From Sphingomonas sp. PP-CE-3A-406 (GTDB lineage: Bacteria > Pseudomonadota > Alphaproteobacteria > Sphingomonadales > Sphingomonadaceae): DNA of 64,000 bases. The notes beneath the pieces are model-generated. The model ran no database searches. It worked only from the letters and a program-made list of their open reading frames with translations, and had not been told where the DNA came from. The position numbers and the translations under genes are program-made. This document shows positions 25,382 through 34,962 of the stretch, piece after piece; the first letter of the stretch is position 1; every line of letters begins with the position of its first letter. The stretch lies in contig NZ_RCWY01000003.1 in NCBI RefSeq assembly GCF_003688625.1, positions 434,001 to 498,000 of the forward strand, written 5' to 3'.

Positions 25382-26203
25382 ATGACTGTCATCGGTACCA
25401 ACATCTCGGCCATGCGCGCCGCGAACGCTTCGAACGCCGCCAGCATGGCGCTGTCGACCTCGATGGAGCGCCTGTCGACCGGCAAGAGCATCAACTCGGC
25501 CAAGGACAACGCAGCCGGCATGGCGATCAAGACGTCGATGACGTCGCAGATCAAGGGCATGAACCAGGGCATCCGCAACGCCAATGACGGCATCTCGATG
25601 GCGCAGACCGCTGAAGGCGCGCTCGACGAGGTCACCAACAACCTGCAGCGTATGCGCGAACTCGAAGTTCAGAAGGGCAACGGCACGTATTCGGCCAGCG
25701 ACATCCTGAACATCAAGGCCGAGCAGGACGCGCTGTCGACCCAGATCACGAACGTCCTGACGAACACCAAGTTCAACGGCGTGGCGCTGTTCGACGGTTC
25801 GGCGGGTACCGGCGGCACGGTGAAGATCCAGGCCGGTGCGAACTCGACCGACGCGATCGATCTCGCTCTCGGCGGCGACCTCAAGGCTGCGGGCACGGGC
25901 CTCGGCACGGTCGTGACGGCAACCGGTTCGGCCGGCACGCTGTCCGACTACGACACGGCGATCTCGAACGTCTCGAACCGTCGTGCGAACCTTGGTGCGG
26001 CGCAGAACCAGCTGCAGTCGGCGGTCAACAACCTGACCTCGAACTCGACCAACCTGTCGGACGCCAAGAGCCGGATCGAAGACACCGACTTCTCGTCGGA
26101 GACGACCGCCCTCGCCAAGGCACAGATCCTGAGCCAGGCATCGACCGCGATGCTCAGCCAGGCCAACCAGAGCCAGCAGAGCGTCCTGAAGCTGCTTCAG
26201 TAA
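25382..26203 (+). CDS. fliC: Flagellin
   Basis: A 273-residue filament protein. The conserved N-terminal D0/D1 helices (VIGTNISAMRAANASNAAS, STSMERLSTGKSINSAKDNAAG, GMNQGIRNANDGISMAQTAE) and the C-terminal D1/D0 helices (RRANLGAAQNQLQSAVNNL, EDTDFSSETTALAKAQILSQ, MLSQANQSQQSVLKLLQ) are intact. The central variable part is short (about 150-195), so this is a small flagellin. GGAG lies nine bases before ATG 25382. Monocistronic, with its own sigma-28 promoter and a terminator downstream. It is the only flagellin gene in the window. Confidence 0.97.
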   Translation: MTVIGTNISAMRAANASNAASMALSTSMERLSTGKSINSAKDNAAGMAIKTSMTSQIKGMNQGIRNANDGISMAQTAEGALDEVTNNLQRMRELEVQKGNGTYSASDILNIKAEQDALSTQITNVLTNTKFNGVALFDGSAGTGGTVKIQAGANSTDAIDLALGGDLKAAGTGLGTVVTATGSAGTLSDYDTAISNVSNRRANLGAAQNQLQSAVNNLTSNSTNLSDAKSRIEDTDFSSETTALAKAQILSQASTAMLSQANQSQQSVLKLLQ

Positions 26204-26280
26204 TCCGAAACGGCACCGGCACCGCCCCCCCAAAAGGGTGTCGGTGCCGATCGGACCCGTCCGCCGATGCGGACGGACAG

Positions 26281-26310
26281 AACCCCGGTGGCTTCGGCCG
26301 CCGGGGTTTT
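26281..26310 (+). terminator. Rho-independent terminator after flagellin
   Basis: GC-rich stem with arms AACCCCGGTGGC (26281-26292) and GCCGCCGGGGTT (26297-26308), one wobble pair, TTCG loop, then a T run. It ends the flagellin transcript about 80 bases after the stop. Confidence 0.85.
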
Positions 26311-26407
26311 GCGGCGTTCGCGGTCGGCGCCTGTATAGAGTGTGACGTCTTGTCAGGCCACCGTCCGCCTTCGATACCGGCGTGCAGCTGTTGCAACGCG
26401 AGTGACG

Positions 26408-27046
26408 ATGAACACCAGAGGCGTCGATCCCGACAGTGTGTATGCGTGGCTTTGCGGCCGGTCGCTGGCGCGCGTGGTGCCGCAGCCTGTTGCCGACCAG
26501 GGCGGCTTCCGGGTCGATACCGGCACCGAGGCGGAGATCAGCCGCTGGGTGTTTCCGATGGTCGGGCCAGGATTGGTGGCGCTTGCCCGCGGTCTTCAGG
26601 ATCCCCGCTACTTGCTGAAGCTGTGTGGAGAGGCCGACGAACTCCGATCGATCCTCCCCGGCGGCTGGCAGGTCGAAGGTGGCAATTTCTTCATGCAAAG
26701 CAGCGGCGCGCGCTTCGAGGCCGCCCCGGTCGACGCCTACGCGATCGACGTCGTGCGCAATGATGCGGTGATCGCGGTGCGGATATTGGCGGAGGATGGC
26801 ACGCTGGCGGCGAGCGGCTACGCGGGCGAAACACCCGACGCCTTCGCCTATGACCGGATCGCGACCGCGCCCGCGCATCGTCGGCAGGGGTTGGGCCGCG
26901 CGGTGATGGCGGCGCTTCAGGGTGCGCGGCGCTATCCCGGTACGCCCGAACGGCTGGTCGCGACCGAAGCGGGGCGCGCGCTGTACGAACGCCTGGGATG
27001 GCGGACGCTCTCGGCCTATTCGACGGCGACGTTCGTGCGGCCGTAA
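26408..27046 (+). CDS. GNAT-family N-acetyltransferase
   Basis: About 212 residues. The C-terminal half is an acetyl-CoA-dependent GNAT domain: the motif A region IATAPAHRRQGLGRAVMAAL (about 155-174) carries the Q/R-x-x-G-x-G/A pyrophosphate loop, and the end has the typical ALYERLGWRTLSAYSTATF. The N-terminal 100 residues may be a substrate-binding region. ATG 26408 is chosen; the frame is open further upstream into the flagellin terminator region. The substrate is unknown. It stands alone between flagellin and the acetate sensor gene. Confidence 0.83.
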   Translation: MNTRGVDPDSVYAWLCGRSLARVVPQPVADQGGFRVDTGTEAEISRWVFPMVGPGLVALARGLQDPRYLLKLCGEADELRSILPGGWQVEGGNFFMQSSGARFEAAPVDAYAIDVVRNDAVIAVRILAEDGTLAASGYAGETPDAFAYDRIATAPAHRRQGLGRAVMAALQGARRYPGTPERLVATEAGRALYERLGWRTLSAYSTATFVRP

Positions 27047-27075
27047 GATCGCTCGCTGGCGTGCATCTGCCGTCA

Positions 27076-27090
27076 TGTTGCATTGCAACA
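27076..27090. promoter_or_regulatory. Palindrome upstream of the crbS-like gene
   Basis: TGTTGCA-T-TGCAACA, perfect seven-base arms around one central base, 76 bases before the sensor-kinase start. A possible operator; the bound protein is unknown. Confidence 0.4.
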
Positions 27091-27166
27091 GCAGGGCGAA
27101 CGCGTAGGCTGATTCTTCCACGACGATATCGAGCAGACCGGGAGCGGGGCCATCAGCGGGCCGAAT

Positions 27167-30100
27167 GTGATCTTTGCGATCATCGCCTATTGCGCGGTGC
27201 TGTTCGGCATCGCCTGGGTGGTCGATCGGCGAGGCCTGTCGCAGCGGCTCGGGCGGATCGCCTATCCGCTGTCGCTCGCGGTCTATTGCAGCAGCTGGAC
27301 GTTCTTCGGCGGGGTCGGCACCGCCGCCACGCGCGGGTGGGATTACCTCGCCATCTATCTCGGGCCGGCGTTGGTGTTCCTGCTCGCGCCGAAGTTTCTC
27401 GCGCGGCTGGTGAAGCTCGCGCGCGACGAGGGATCGAGTTCGATCGCGGACTTCATCTCGGCGCGGTACGGGCGCAGTCGCAGCACCGCGGCGATCGTCG
27501 CGGGCACGGCCTTGCTAGCATCGGTGCCGTATATCGCGCTCCAGCTGCGGTCGGTGACGCTGAGTTTCGGCGCGATCGCGGGCGTCGGCAGTTCGGCGGA
27601 GGTCGGCACGTTCGTCGCGCTGCTGCTGGCGGTGTTCGCGATCGTCTTTGGCGCGCGGCGGTATGAGGTGGCGGGGCGCAATCCCGGCGTGATCGCGGCG
27701 ATCGCGGCGGAGTCGCTGATCAAGCTGCTCTGTTTCGTCGTGCTCGGCGTGGTGACGATGGCGTTGCTCGTCGACGTACCGGCAGCGACGCTGGCGCCGT
27801 CCTTGGCGCGGCTCCGGGCGGGCTTTACCTGGGGGGCGCTGTCGTCGGATTTCTGGGTGCGGACATTGCTGTCGGCGCTCGCGATCCTGTGTCTGCCGCG
27901 GCAATTCTATGTCGGGGTGATCGAGGCGCGCCGACCCGACGCGGTCGCCCGGGCGCGGGGACCGTTCATCGCGTACATGGTGGTGATCTCGCTGCTCGTG
28001 CTACCGCTGGCGCTCGCGGGCATGACGCTGTTGCCGGGCGATGCCGAGCCCGATCTGTACGTGCTCGCGGTGCCGTTGCAGCAGGGTCAGCACGTCGTTG
28101 CGTTGCTCGCGTTCCTGGGCGGGTTCTCGGCGGCGACGGCGATGGTGGTGGTCGAGACGATCGCGCTGTCGACGATGGCGACCAACGATCTGCTCGCACC
28201 GCTGCTGCTCCGGCGGCACGGCGAGGCGGGCGAAGGCGAGCTCGGGCGGCGGATGCTGCGCGTGCGGCGCCTCATCATCGCGGCGATCGTCGCGGTCGCG
28301 CTGGTGTATGGACGGAGCCTCGGTGCGGACCTGCCGCTCGCGTCGATCGGGCTGATCGCGTTCGCCGGCGTCGCGCAGTTCGCGCCCGCGCTGATCGCGA
28401 CGGTCGGCTGGAACTTCGCCAACCACACCGCCGCGCGCGCGGGGCTGGTCGGTGGCGTTATCGTCTGGATCTACTGCCTGTTGCTGCCGTCGATCGGCGA
28501 GGGCGTCGGGTCGGCGCTGGCGCAGTTCACGCGCGGGTGGCTCGATCCCGATGCGCTGCTCGGCTGGCGGATCGGTTCGCCGCTGGTCAACGGTACGGTG
28601 TGGAGCCTCGGCGTCAACGTCGCGCTGATGGCGGGTTTGCACGTCCGCGAACGCCAGCGCGGCAACAGCGCGCTCGATCACGTCACGACGCTCGGCGAGT
28701 TGAAGTCGCTCGTGGCTAGGTTCGTCGGCGATACCGAGGCGCTGGCGCTGGATCTGGTGTCCGCCGATCCGCGCGCGCCGATCGACGGCCCCGCCGCGCG
28801 CACCGCCGAGCGGTTGATCGCGGGCGTGATCGGCGCGCCGTCGGCACGGAAGATCGTCGCGTCGAGCATTGCCGGGTCGGCGATCGACGTCAGCGACGTG
28901 GTCCGGCTGCTTGACCAGCGCGGGCGCTCGCTGCGGTTCTCGCGCACGCTATTGTCCGCGACGCTGGAGACGATCGATCCGGGCGTCAGCGTGATCGACG
29001 CGGACCTGCGGCTGGTCGCGTGGAATCCGCGCTATGTCGAGATGTTCGACTATCCGGAGGGGTATGTCGTTGTTGGGCGCTCGATCGCCGACCTGATCCG
29101 CTACAATGCCGAGCGTGAAGGTATCGCCGGCGATATCGCGGCGCATGTCGGTCGGCGGGTGGCGCACCTCGCGCGCGGCACGCCGCACAGTTTCGAACGG
29201 CAACGGCCGTCGGGGCGGTGGATCAAGATGGTCGGGCGGCCGATGCCGGGTGGCGGCTACGTTCAGAGTTTTACCGACATCACCGCGGAGAAGGAGGCGC
29301 AGGCCGATCTCGAGGCGCGGGTCGCGGCGCGGACGCAGGACCTCGCGCGGTCGAACCACATGCTCGACGAGGCGCGCGCGATCGCCGAGACCGCGACGCG
29401 CGACAAGACGCGGTTCCTGGCGGCGGCGAGCCATGACCTGTTGCAGCCGTTGCATGCGGCGCGGCTGTTCTGCGCAGCGCTGGCCGAAGACAGGGCGCCG
29501 CATCAGGCGGAACTGGTGCGCGCGATCGATGGCGCGATCGGGTCGGCGGACACGTTGCTGCGTGCGCTGCTTGATGTGTCGCGGCTCGATGCCGGGGGCG
29601 TGGTCCCAAAGGTCGAGCGGTTTGCGCTGGGGGCGTTGATCGAGGAACTGGCGGTGCAGTTCCGGCCGTTGGCGGGGGAGCGCGGGCTGGTGCTGGCGGC
29701 GCATCCGGGGGCGTTCAGCGTGGCGACGGATCGGTCGTTGCTGCGGTCGATCCTGCAGAATTTCCTGTCGAATGCGGTGCGCTATTCGGCGGATGGGCGG
29801 GTCTGGATCGGGGCGCGGCGGCGTGGCGACGATGTGCTGATCGAGGTGCGCGACAACGGACCGGGGATTGCTGCGGCGGACCGCGAGCGGATCTTCGAGG
29901 AGTTCGAGCGGTTGGAGAGCAAGGGCAGCGCGGGGGGCGGCGTCGGGCTCGGGCTGGCGATCGTGCGGCGGATTGCGCGGTTGCTTGGCGTGGCGGTGGA
30001 GTTGCGGTCGGACTTGGGGCGGGGGACGACGTTTGCGGTGCGGGTTCCGCTTGCGCCTGCCGGGTTGGACGTGGCGTTGCCGACGCCCTTGGCGACGCGC

Positions 30101-30481
30101 GCGCTGGTGCCGGGGTTGCGGGTGCTGTGTCTCGATAACGATGCGACGATCCTGGCGGCGCTCGATGCGGCGTTGCGCGCTCGGCGGTGCGTGCCGTTGC
30201 TAGCCGCGACGATCGCCGAGGCGATGGAGCTGGCGGCGGACGAGGAGCCGGATGTGGCGCTGGTCGACTTTCATCTGGACGAGGCGGAGGATGGGCTGGA
30301 TGTCGTGGCACGGCTGCGGGCGATGGTGCCGGCGCCGGCGATTGCGCTGGTGACGGCGGATCGTACGGTTGTGGATGATGTGCGGTGTGTTGGGCTTGTC
30401 GTGCTGACGAAGCCGGTGGTGCCGGCGGATTTGTGGCGGTTTATCGAGGATGCGTCCGCGGCGGCGGCGCTGGGAAGTTGA
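27167..30481 (+). CDS. CrbS-like SSS transporter/hybrid histidine kinase
   Basis: An 1104-residue membrane sensor. The first ~500 residues form a sodium:solute symporter domain (start IFAIIAYCAVLFGIAWVVDRR) with about 12-13 membrane helices; it is followed by a PAS-like region (about 600-700: LSATLETIDPGVSVIDADLRL), a coiled linker, the HisKA helix with His756 in ASHDLLQPLHAARL, an ATPase domain (N box NFLSNAVRY near 865, GLGLAIVRRI), and a C-terminal receiver with Asp1034 (ALVDFHLDE). This is the CrbS layout known from Vibrio and Pseudomonas, where CrbS/CrbR control acs. Start GTG 27167 has no upstream in-frame ATG nearby. The cognate regulator and acsA lie 0.3-3 kb downstream. Confidence 0.88.
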   Translation: MIFAIIAYCAVLFGIAWVVDRRGLSQRLGRIAYPLSLAVYCSSWTFFGGVGTAATRGWDYLAIYLGPALVFLLAPKFLARLVKLARDEGSSSIADFISARYGRSRSTAAIVAGTALLASVPYIALQLRSVTLSFGAIAGVGSSAEVGTFVALLLAVFAIVFGARRYEVAGRNPGVIAAIAAESLIKLLCFVVLGVVTMALLVDVPAATLAPSLARLRAGFTWGALSSDFWVRTLLSALAILCLPRQFYVGVIEARRPDAVARARGPFIAYMVVISLLVLPLALAGMTLLPGDAEPDLYVLAVPLQQGQHVVALLAFLGGFSAATAMVVVETIALSTMATNDLLAPLLLRRHGEAGEGELGRRMLRVRRLIIAAIVAVALVYGRSLGADLPLASIGLIAFAGVAQFAPALIATVGWNFANHTAARAGLVGGVIVWIYCLLLPSIGEGVGSALAQFTRGWLDPDALLGWRIGSPLVNGTVWSLGVNVALMAGLHVRERQRGNSALDHVTTLGELKSLVARFVGDTEALALDLVSADPRAPIDGPAARTAERLIAGVIGAPSARKIVASSIAGSAIDVSDVVRLLDQRGRSLRFSRTLLSATLETIDPGVSVIDADLRLVAWNPRYVEMFDYPEGYVVVGRSIADLIRYNAEREGIAGDIAAHVGRRVAHLARGTPHSFERQRPSGRWIKMVGRPMPGGGYVQSFTDITAEKEAQADLEARVAARTQDLARSNHMLDEARAIAETATRDKTRFLAAASHDLLQPLHAARLFCAALAEDRAPHQAELVRAIDGAIGSADTLLRALLDVSRLDAGGVVPKVERFALGALIEELAVQFRPLAGERGLVLAAHPGAFSVATDRSLLRSILQNFLSNAVRYSADGRVWIGARRRGDDVLIEVRDNGPGIAAADRERIFEEFERLESKGSAGGGVGLGLAIVRRIARLLGVAVELRSDLGRGTTFAVRVPLAPAGLDVALPTPLATRALVPGLRVLCLDNDATILAALDAALRARRCVPLLAATIAEAMELAADEEPDVALVDFHLDEAEDGLDVVARLRAMVPAPAIALVTADRTVVDDVRCVGLVVLTKPVVPADLWRFIEDASAAAALGS

Positions 30482-30486
30482 GCCTG

Positions 30487-30712
30487 CTTGATCCTCCCCC
30501 GCCAGGGGGGGGCAGGCGCTTGCCTGACGGAGGGGGAGGAAAGGAGGAACTGCTGTTGCGTGTTCCTCCCCCTCCGTCGCCTCCGGCGTCACCTCCCCTT
30601 GCGGGGGAGGATTGGGGGCACGGGCACACTTCGTCATCCTGACGAAAGTCAGGATCCAGAGCCACGATCGGGGTGGGTGGTATCCTGGGTCCTGACTTTC
30701 GTCAGGATGACG
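30487..30712. repeat. Two inverted repeat pairs between crbS-like and crbR-like genes
   Basis: The first unit (about 30487-30610) is made of CCTCCCC/GGGGAGG-rich arms that form nested hairpins. The second is an inverted pair of CGTCATCCTGACGAAAGTCAGGA-type arms (30632-30657 and 30687-30712; each core is itself TCCTGACGAAAGTCAGGA). They occupy the whole gap between two convergent genes and may act as a bidirectional transcript end. Confidence 0.8.
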
Positions 30713-30739
30713 GTTGGGGGAGGGGGAGCCGGCGCGCGG

Positions 30740-31363
30740 CTAATCGGCGAAGTGGATGTCCATTGCCCGTGCCGCGAGGACGGCTTGCGTGCGGTTCTGG
30801 ACGCCGAGTTTGCGGAGGATGGCGGTCATGTGGCCCTTCACGGTGCCTTCGGAGATGCCGAGGTCGAAGGCGACTTGCTTGTTGAGGCGACCGGCCAGCA
30901 CGCCGAGCAGGACTTTGAGTTCGGTCGGGGTGAGGCTCGCAACCCGCGTCGCCATGTCATCGACGGAGGCGCCTTCGATCGGTGCGTCGCGTTCGCCGGC
31001 GAGGGCTCGGGCAACCGCGTTTTCCAGCGTGGCGAGGTCGGCAGTCTTGGAAACGAAGCCTATCGCGCCATACGCCCTCGCACGCGGTGCCGCCTCGGCT
31101 TCGTCGGCCGAGGAGATCACCATGATCGGCGTGTCGGGGCGTTCGGCGTGGAGCAGCGCCACGCCCGCAAAACCTTCCGAGCCCGGCATGCGCAGGTCGA
31201 GCAGGATCAGGTCGAGACGCTCCGCCGCGCGCACCGCGTCGACCGCCTCGCAGAGTTGCCCCGCCTCGATCACCACCGCGTCGGGCGCGGCGCGGCTGAC
31301 CGCCAGTTTGAGCGCCTGGCGGAACAGCGGGTGATCGTCGGCGATGAGGATCGTGCGCGTCAT
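30740..31363 (-). CDS. CrbR-like LuxR/NarL response regulator
   Basis: A 207-residue response regulator. Receiver domain (1-120) with acidic pocket Asp9-Asp10, phosphoacceptor Asp56 (LILLDLRMP) and Lys106 (FVSKTAD). The C-terminal LuxR-type helix-turn-helix (about 142-200) contains [20 protein letters not shown] and the recognition helix [19 protein letters not shown]. The ATG overlaps the acsA stop (ATGA), so it is translated from the acsA transcript. Family knowledge: CrbR activates acs after phosphorylation by CrbS; coupling regulator and target in one operon gives a feedback loop (inference). Confidence 0.9.
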   Translation of the reverse strand: MTRTILIADDHPLFRQALKLAVSRAAPDAVVIEAGQLCEAVDAVRAAERLDLILLDLRMPGSEGFAGVALLHAERPDTPIMVISSADEAEAAPRARAYGAIGFVSKTADLATLENAVARALAGERDAPIEGASVDDMATRVASLTPTELKVLLGVLAGRLNKQVAFDLGISEGTVKGHMTAILRKLGVQNRTQAVLAARAMDIHFAD

Positions 31364-33315
31364 GCCGGTACGGGGATAGCCTCCTCGCGGCCGGCGATCA
31401 GCGCGTCGACCACCGCGGGATCGGCGAGCGTCGAGGTATCGCCGAGCTGGTCGAGCTGGTTCTCCGCGATCTTGCGCAGGATGCGGCGCATGATCTTCCC
31501 CGAGCGCGTCTTGGGCAGCGCGGGCGCGAACTGGAGGATGTCGGGGGTCGCGATCGGGCCGATCTCGCGGCGGACCCATTGGACCAGTTCCTTGCGCAGT
31601 TCCTCGCTCGGCTCGGCGTTCGCGTTCAAGGTGACGTAGGCGTAGATGCCCTGGCCCTTCACGTCGTGCGGCATGCCGACGACCGCGGCCTCGGCGACCT
31701 TCGAGTGCGCGACGAGCGCGCTCTCGACTTCGGCGGTGCCCATCCGGTGGCCGCTGACGTTGATGACGTCGTCGACGCGGCCGGTGATCCAGTAATAGCC
31801 GTCCTCGTCGCGGCGGCAGCCGTCGCCGGTGAAATACTTGCCCGGATAGGTCGAGAAATACGTCTGGAAGAAGCGCTCGTGATCGTTCCACACGGTCCGC
31901 ATCTGGCCCGGCCAGCTGTCGGCGATGACGAGATTACCCTCGACCGCGCCGTCCAGCACCTTACCGTCGGCATCGACCAGTTCGGGCATCACGCCGAACA
32001 GGGGTTTCGTTGCGCTGCCGGGCTTGAGTGCGGTGGCGCCGGGCAAAGGCGAGATCATGTGCCCCCCCGTTTCGGTCTGCCACCAGGTGTCGACGATCGG
32101 GCAGCGGCCGTCGCCGACGACGTTGTGATACCAGTTCCACGCCTCGGGATTGATCGGTTCGCCGACCGAGCCGAGCAGGCGCAGCGACTTGCGACTAGTG
32201 CGCGTCACCCAGTCGTCGCCCTCGCGCATCAGCGACCGGAGCGCGGTCGGTGCGGTGTAGAGGATGTTGACCTGGTATTTGTCGACGATTCTCCAGAAGC
32301 GGCTGTGATCGGGGTAGTTCGGCACGCCCTCGAACATCACGGTGGTCGCGCCGTTGGCGAGCGCGCCGTACAGCGAATAGGTGTGGCCGGTGACCCAGCC
32401 GACGTCTGCCGCGCACCAGAAGATCTCGCCGGGGCGGTAGTTGAAGACGTATTCGTGCGTCATCGACGCCCATACCAGATACCCGCCGGTCGAGTGGAGC
32501 ACGCCCTTGGGCTGGCCCGTGGAGCCGCTGGTGTAGAGGATGAACAGCGGGTCCTCGGCGTTCATCGGTTCGGGCGCGCAATCGGTCGACTGGCCTTCGA
32601 CGCACTCCGAATACCAGCAGTCGCGGCCTTCGGTCATCGTGACCTTGCCGCCGGTGCGGCGGACGACGATGACGGTCTCGACCGCGAGATCGCCGTGGTC
32701 GAGCGCGGCGTCGACGTTTGCCTTCAACGGGACGGTCTTGCCGCCACGCAGACCCTCGTCAGCGGTGATGACGATGCGGCTGTCGCAGTCGTGGATACGA
32801 TTGCACAGGCTCTCGGGCGAGAAGCCGCCGAACACCACCGAATGAATTGCACCGATCCGCGCGCACGCGAGCATCGCGAACGCCGCCTCGGGGATCATCG
32901 GCAGGTAGATCGTGACGCGGTCGCCCTTCTTGACGCCCTTCGCCTTCAGCGCATTGCCGAGTTTCGACACCTCGTCGCGCAGTTCGGCATAGCTGATCTT
33001 GCGGTCGTCGGCGGGGTCGTCGCCTTCCCACAGGATCGCGGTCGCGTCGGGGCGCGTCTCGGCGTGGCGATCGACGCAGTTCGCGGCGACGTTGAGCTGG
33101 CCGTCCTCGAACCAGCGGATGTGGAAGTCGCTCTCGTCGAACGACGTGTCCTTGATCTTGGTCGGCGGCACGATCCAGTCGAGGCGCTTGGCCTCCTTAG
33201 CCCAGAACGCGTCGGCATCGGTCGCGGCCTCGGCATACATCCGGTCATAGGCGGCGGCGTCGATCAGGGCGTCCTTCGCCCATGCCGCGGGGACGGGATA
33301 GCTTGCCTCGGTCAT
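31360..33315 (-). CDS. acsA: Acetyl-CoA synthetase
   Basis: Converts acetate, ATP and CoA to acetyl-CoA in the cytosol. 651 residues, normal length. N-terminal ACAS domain, AMP-binding motif [11 protein letters not shown] (around 278-288), WWQTETGG in the middle, the ...TGDG...[15 protein letters not shown] hinge region, and the catalytic/regulatory lysine in SGKIMRR (Lys607), the site acetylated by Pat-type enzymes. ATG 33315 has AAAGGAG upstream. Divergent from the porin gene; the two share a 164-base promoter region. The downstream gene is the CrbR-like regulator. Confidence 0.97.
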   Translation of the reverse strand: MTEASYPVPAAWAKDALIDAAAYDRMYAEAATDADAFWAKEAKRLDWIVPPTKIKDTSFDESDFHIRWFEDGQLNVAANCVDRHAETRPDATAILWEGDDPADDRKISYAELRDEVSKLGNALKAKGVKKGDRVTIYLPMIPEAAFAMLACARIGAIHSVVFGGFSPESLCNRIHDCDSRIVITADEGLRGGKTVPLKANVDAALDHGDLAVETVIVVRRTGGKVTMTEGRDCWYSECVEGQSTDCAPEPMNAEDPLFILYTSGSTGQPKGVLHSTGGYLVWASMTHEYVFNYRPGEIFWCAADVGWVTGHTYSLYGALANGATTVMFEGVPNYPDHSRFWRIVDKYQVNILYTAPTALRSLMREGDDWVTRTSRKSLRLLGSVGEPINPEAWNWYHNVVGDGRCPIVDTWWQTETGGHMISPLPGATALKPGSATKPLFGVMPELVDADGKVLDGAVEGNLVIADSWPGQMRTVWNDHERFFQTYFSTYPGKYFTGDGCRRDEDGYYWITGRVDDVINVSGHRMGTAEVESALVAHSKVAEAAVVGMPHDVKGQGIYAYVTLNANAEPSEELRKELVQWVRREIGPIATPDILQFAPALPKTRSGKIMRRILRKIAENQLDQLGDTSTLADPAVVDALIAGREEAIPVPA

Positions 33316-33361
33316 CTGGCTCTCCTTTTGCCGCGCTGTACGCGGTCGTGTCGGCACGATC

Positions 33362-33383
33362 ATCCCTAACCAAAGTAAGGGAT
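33362..33383. promoter_or_regulatory. Inverted repeat in the acsA-porin divergent promoter region
   Basis: ATCCCTAA-N6-TAAGGGAT, seven of eight positions symmetric, located 47-68 bases upstream of the acsA ATG and about 100 bases upstream of the porin ATG. A candidate site for the CrbR-like regulator; not proven. Confidence 0.45.
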
Positions 33384-33479
33384 GTGTGCGTCGTCGCAAT
33401 CCGTCATGGTGGCAACGATCCTATAGTAGAACGTCGAATAGACGAACTGGGACGGAGACGGGTGGGGATGGAAACGGGC

Positions 33480-34913
33480 ATGAAGCGATTGGCTTTCAGG
33501 ACGCTGCTGGTGAGTAGTGCGTTGGCGGGCTTGGTGCCGACTGCGGCGCAGGCGCAGACCGCGCGCGAAGTCGAGCTCGAGACACGGTTGAAGGCGCTCG
33601 AAGCCGCGGTGCAGGATCTGCGCGGCGAGCTAACCGCGGCGCGGGCGACGGCCGCAGCGCCGATCGCCCCGACCCCCATGAACACCAATCCTATGACCGC
33701 GTCGTCGATGAGCGTGGCATCCGAGTCGCCAGGCCGATCGCCCGGCGCGACCAACGTGGCCCAGGCCAAGCCTGTCGCGACAAATTCGGCACCGACCGAC
33801 GGTTTTCGCGTCGGCAACACGACGGTCAAGCTGGGCGGCTTTGTTCGCCTCAACGTCATTGCCAGCCGCTACAGCGATGGCGAAGCCGCGGTCGGGGGGC
33901 TGGGCAAGGAGTTCTTCCTGCCGCAGCAGATTCCGGTCGGCGGCGGGTTCTCCACACAGGATCTGCTGCTCTCCGCGCGCCAGACCCGCCTGCAGTTCAG
34001 CACGTCGACCCCGATGAACGGCACCGACATCAAGACGCTGGTGGAGTTCGATTTCGCGCTCGCGACGGCACCGGTCGGCGCGCAGCGCGCCACCAATCCC
34101 TACACGCCCACCTTCCGTCGCGGCTTCATCGAATATGGCAATTTGCTGGTCGGGCAGGAATGGTCGACCTTCCAGAACATCGCCGTACTGCCGGAGACGA
34201 CGGACTTCGTTGGACCGCTGGACGGCACCGTGTTCAACCGCCAGGCTCAGGTCCGCTACACCATCCCGTTGCGATCCGGGCTGACGTTGCAGATCGCGGC
34301 CGAGAACCCCGAAACGGAAACGGCATCGCCGGCCAACGCCGCGCTGGTCGACACGGATGACGATCGCCTGCCCGACGTGGTGGCACGCGTGAACTGGAAG
34401 CCGAAATTCGGCGATTTCGCGCTCGCCGGCCTCGCGCGCGAGTTGCGCACCGATACGCTGGGCAGCGGCGATACCGCCTTCGGCTGGGGCGTTTCCGGGT
34501 CCGGCAAGATTCCCATCGGCAAGCGTCACGACCTGCGCTTCATGGCGACCTACGGGCAGGGCATCGGCCGGTACCTGGGATTGGGATACGTCCCCGACGC
34601 GATCTACGGCGGCGGCGCGACCCAGCTCGAGCGGATCGACAATTTCGCGGGCTTCGCGGCGCTGCGAATCGGCTGGACCGATGCGATCCATTCGACGCTC
34701 ATGGGCAGCTACCAGTCGGCCAATTATCCGGCCGGGGTGATCGTCACGGGACTGGCCAACGCCAAGTCCTATGGCGGCGCAGGCAACCTGTTCTGGTCGC
34801 CGGGCAAGGGCTTCGACATCGGGGTGGAATATCGCCACGCGGTCCGCGAGCTCGTCTCGGGTGACACCGGCGCGCTCGACCGCCTCGAATTCGCATTCAA
34901 ATACGGCTTCTGA
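33480..34913 (+). CDS. DcaP-like outer-membrane porin
   Basis: A 477-residue outer-membrane protein. Signal peptide 1-25 (cleavage after AQA), an N-terminal coiled coil (EVELETRLKALEAAVQDLRG), a Ser/Ala/Pro-rich linker, then a beta-barrel from about residue 100 (TTVKLGGFVRLNVIAS) with alternating strands and the conserved motif RRGFIEYGNLLVGQEWSTF, ending in an aromatic-terminated strand (LEFAFKYGF). This is the DcaP type, trimeric porins for small organic acids. ATG 33480 is preferred; ATG 33468 would add four residues. It is divergent from acsA and followed after 49 bases by a transporter gene, consistent with uptake of short-chain acids. Confidence 0.87.
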   Translation: MKRLAFRTLLVSSALAGLVPTAAQAQTAREVELETRLKALEAAVQDLRGELTAARATAAAPIAPTPMNTNPMTASSMSVASESPGRSPGATNVAQAKPVATNSAPTDGFRVGNTTVKLGGFVRLNVIASRYSDGEAAVGGLGKEFFLPQQIPVGGGFSTQDLLLSARQTRLQFSTSTPMNGTDIKTLVEFDFALATAPVGAQRATNPYTPTFRRGFIEYGNLLVGQEWSTFQNIAVLPETTDFVGPLDGTVFNRQAQVRYTIPLRSGLTLQIAAENPETETASPANAALVDTDDDRLPDVVARVNWKPKFGDFALAGLARELRTDTLGSGDTAFGWGVSGSGKIPIGKRHDLRFMATYGQGIGRYLGLGYVPDAIYGGGATQLERIDNFAGFAALRIGWTDAIHSTLMGSYQSANYPAGVIVTGLANAKSYGGAGNLFWSPGKGFDIGVEYRHAVRELVSGDTGALDRLEFAFKYGF

Positions 34914-34962
34914 CGGCCCAACGCCGCAGAATCCCCACCCACCCATCTGAGAGGATACCGCC

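Noticed and set aside
25121..27121. A 666-codon minus-strand open frame across flagellin and the GNAT gene
   Set aside because: It opposes the flagellin coding sequence and has Arg/His-rich shadow composition.
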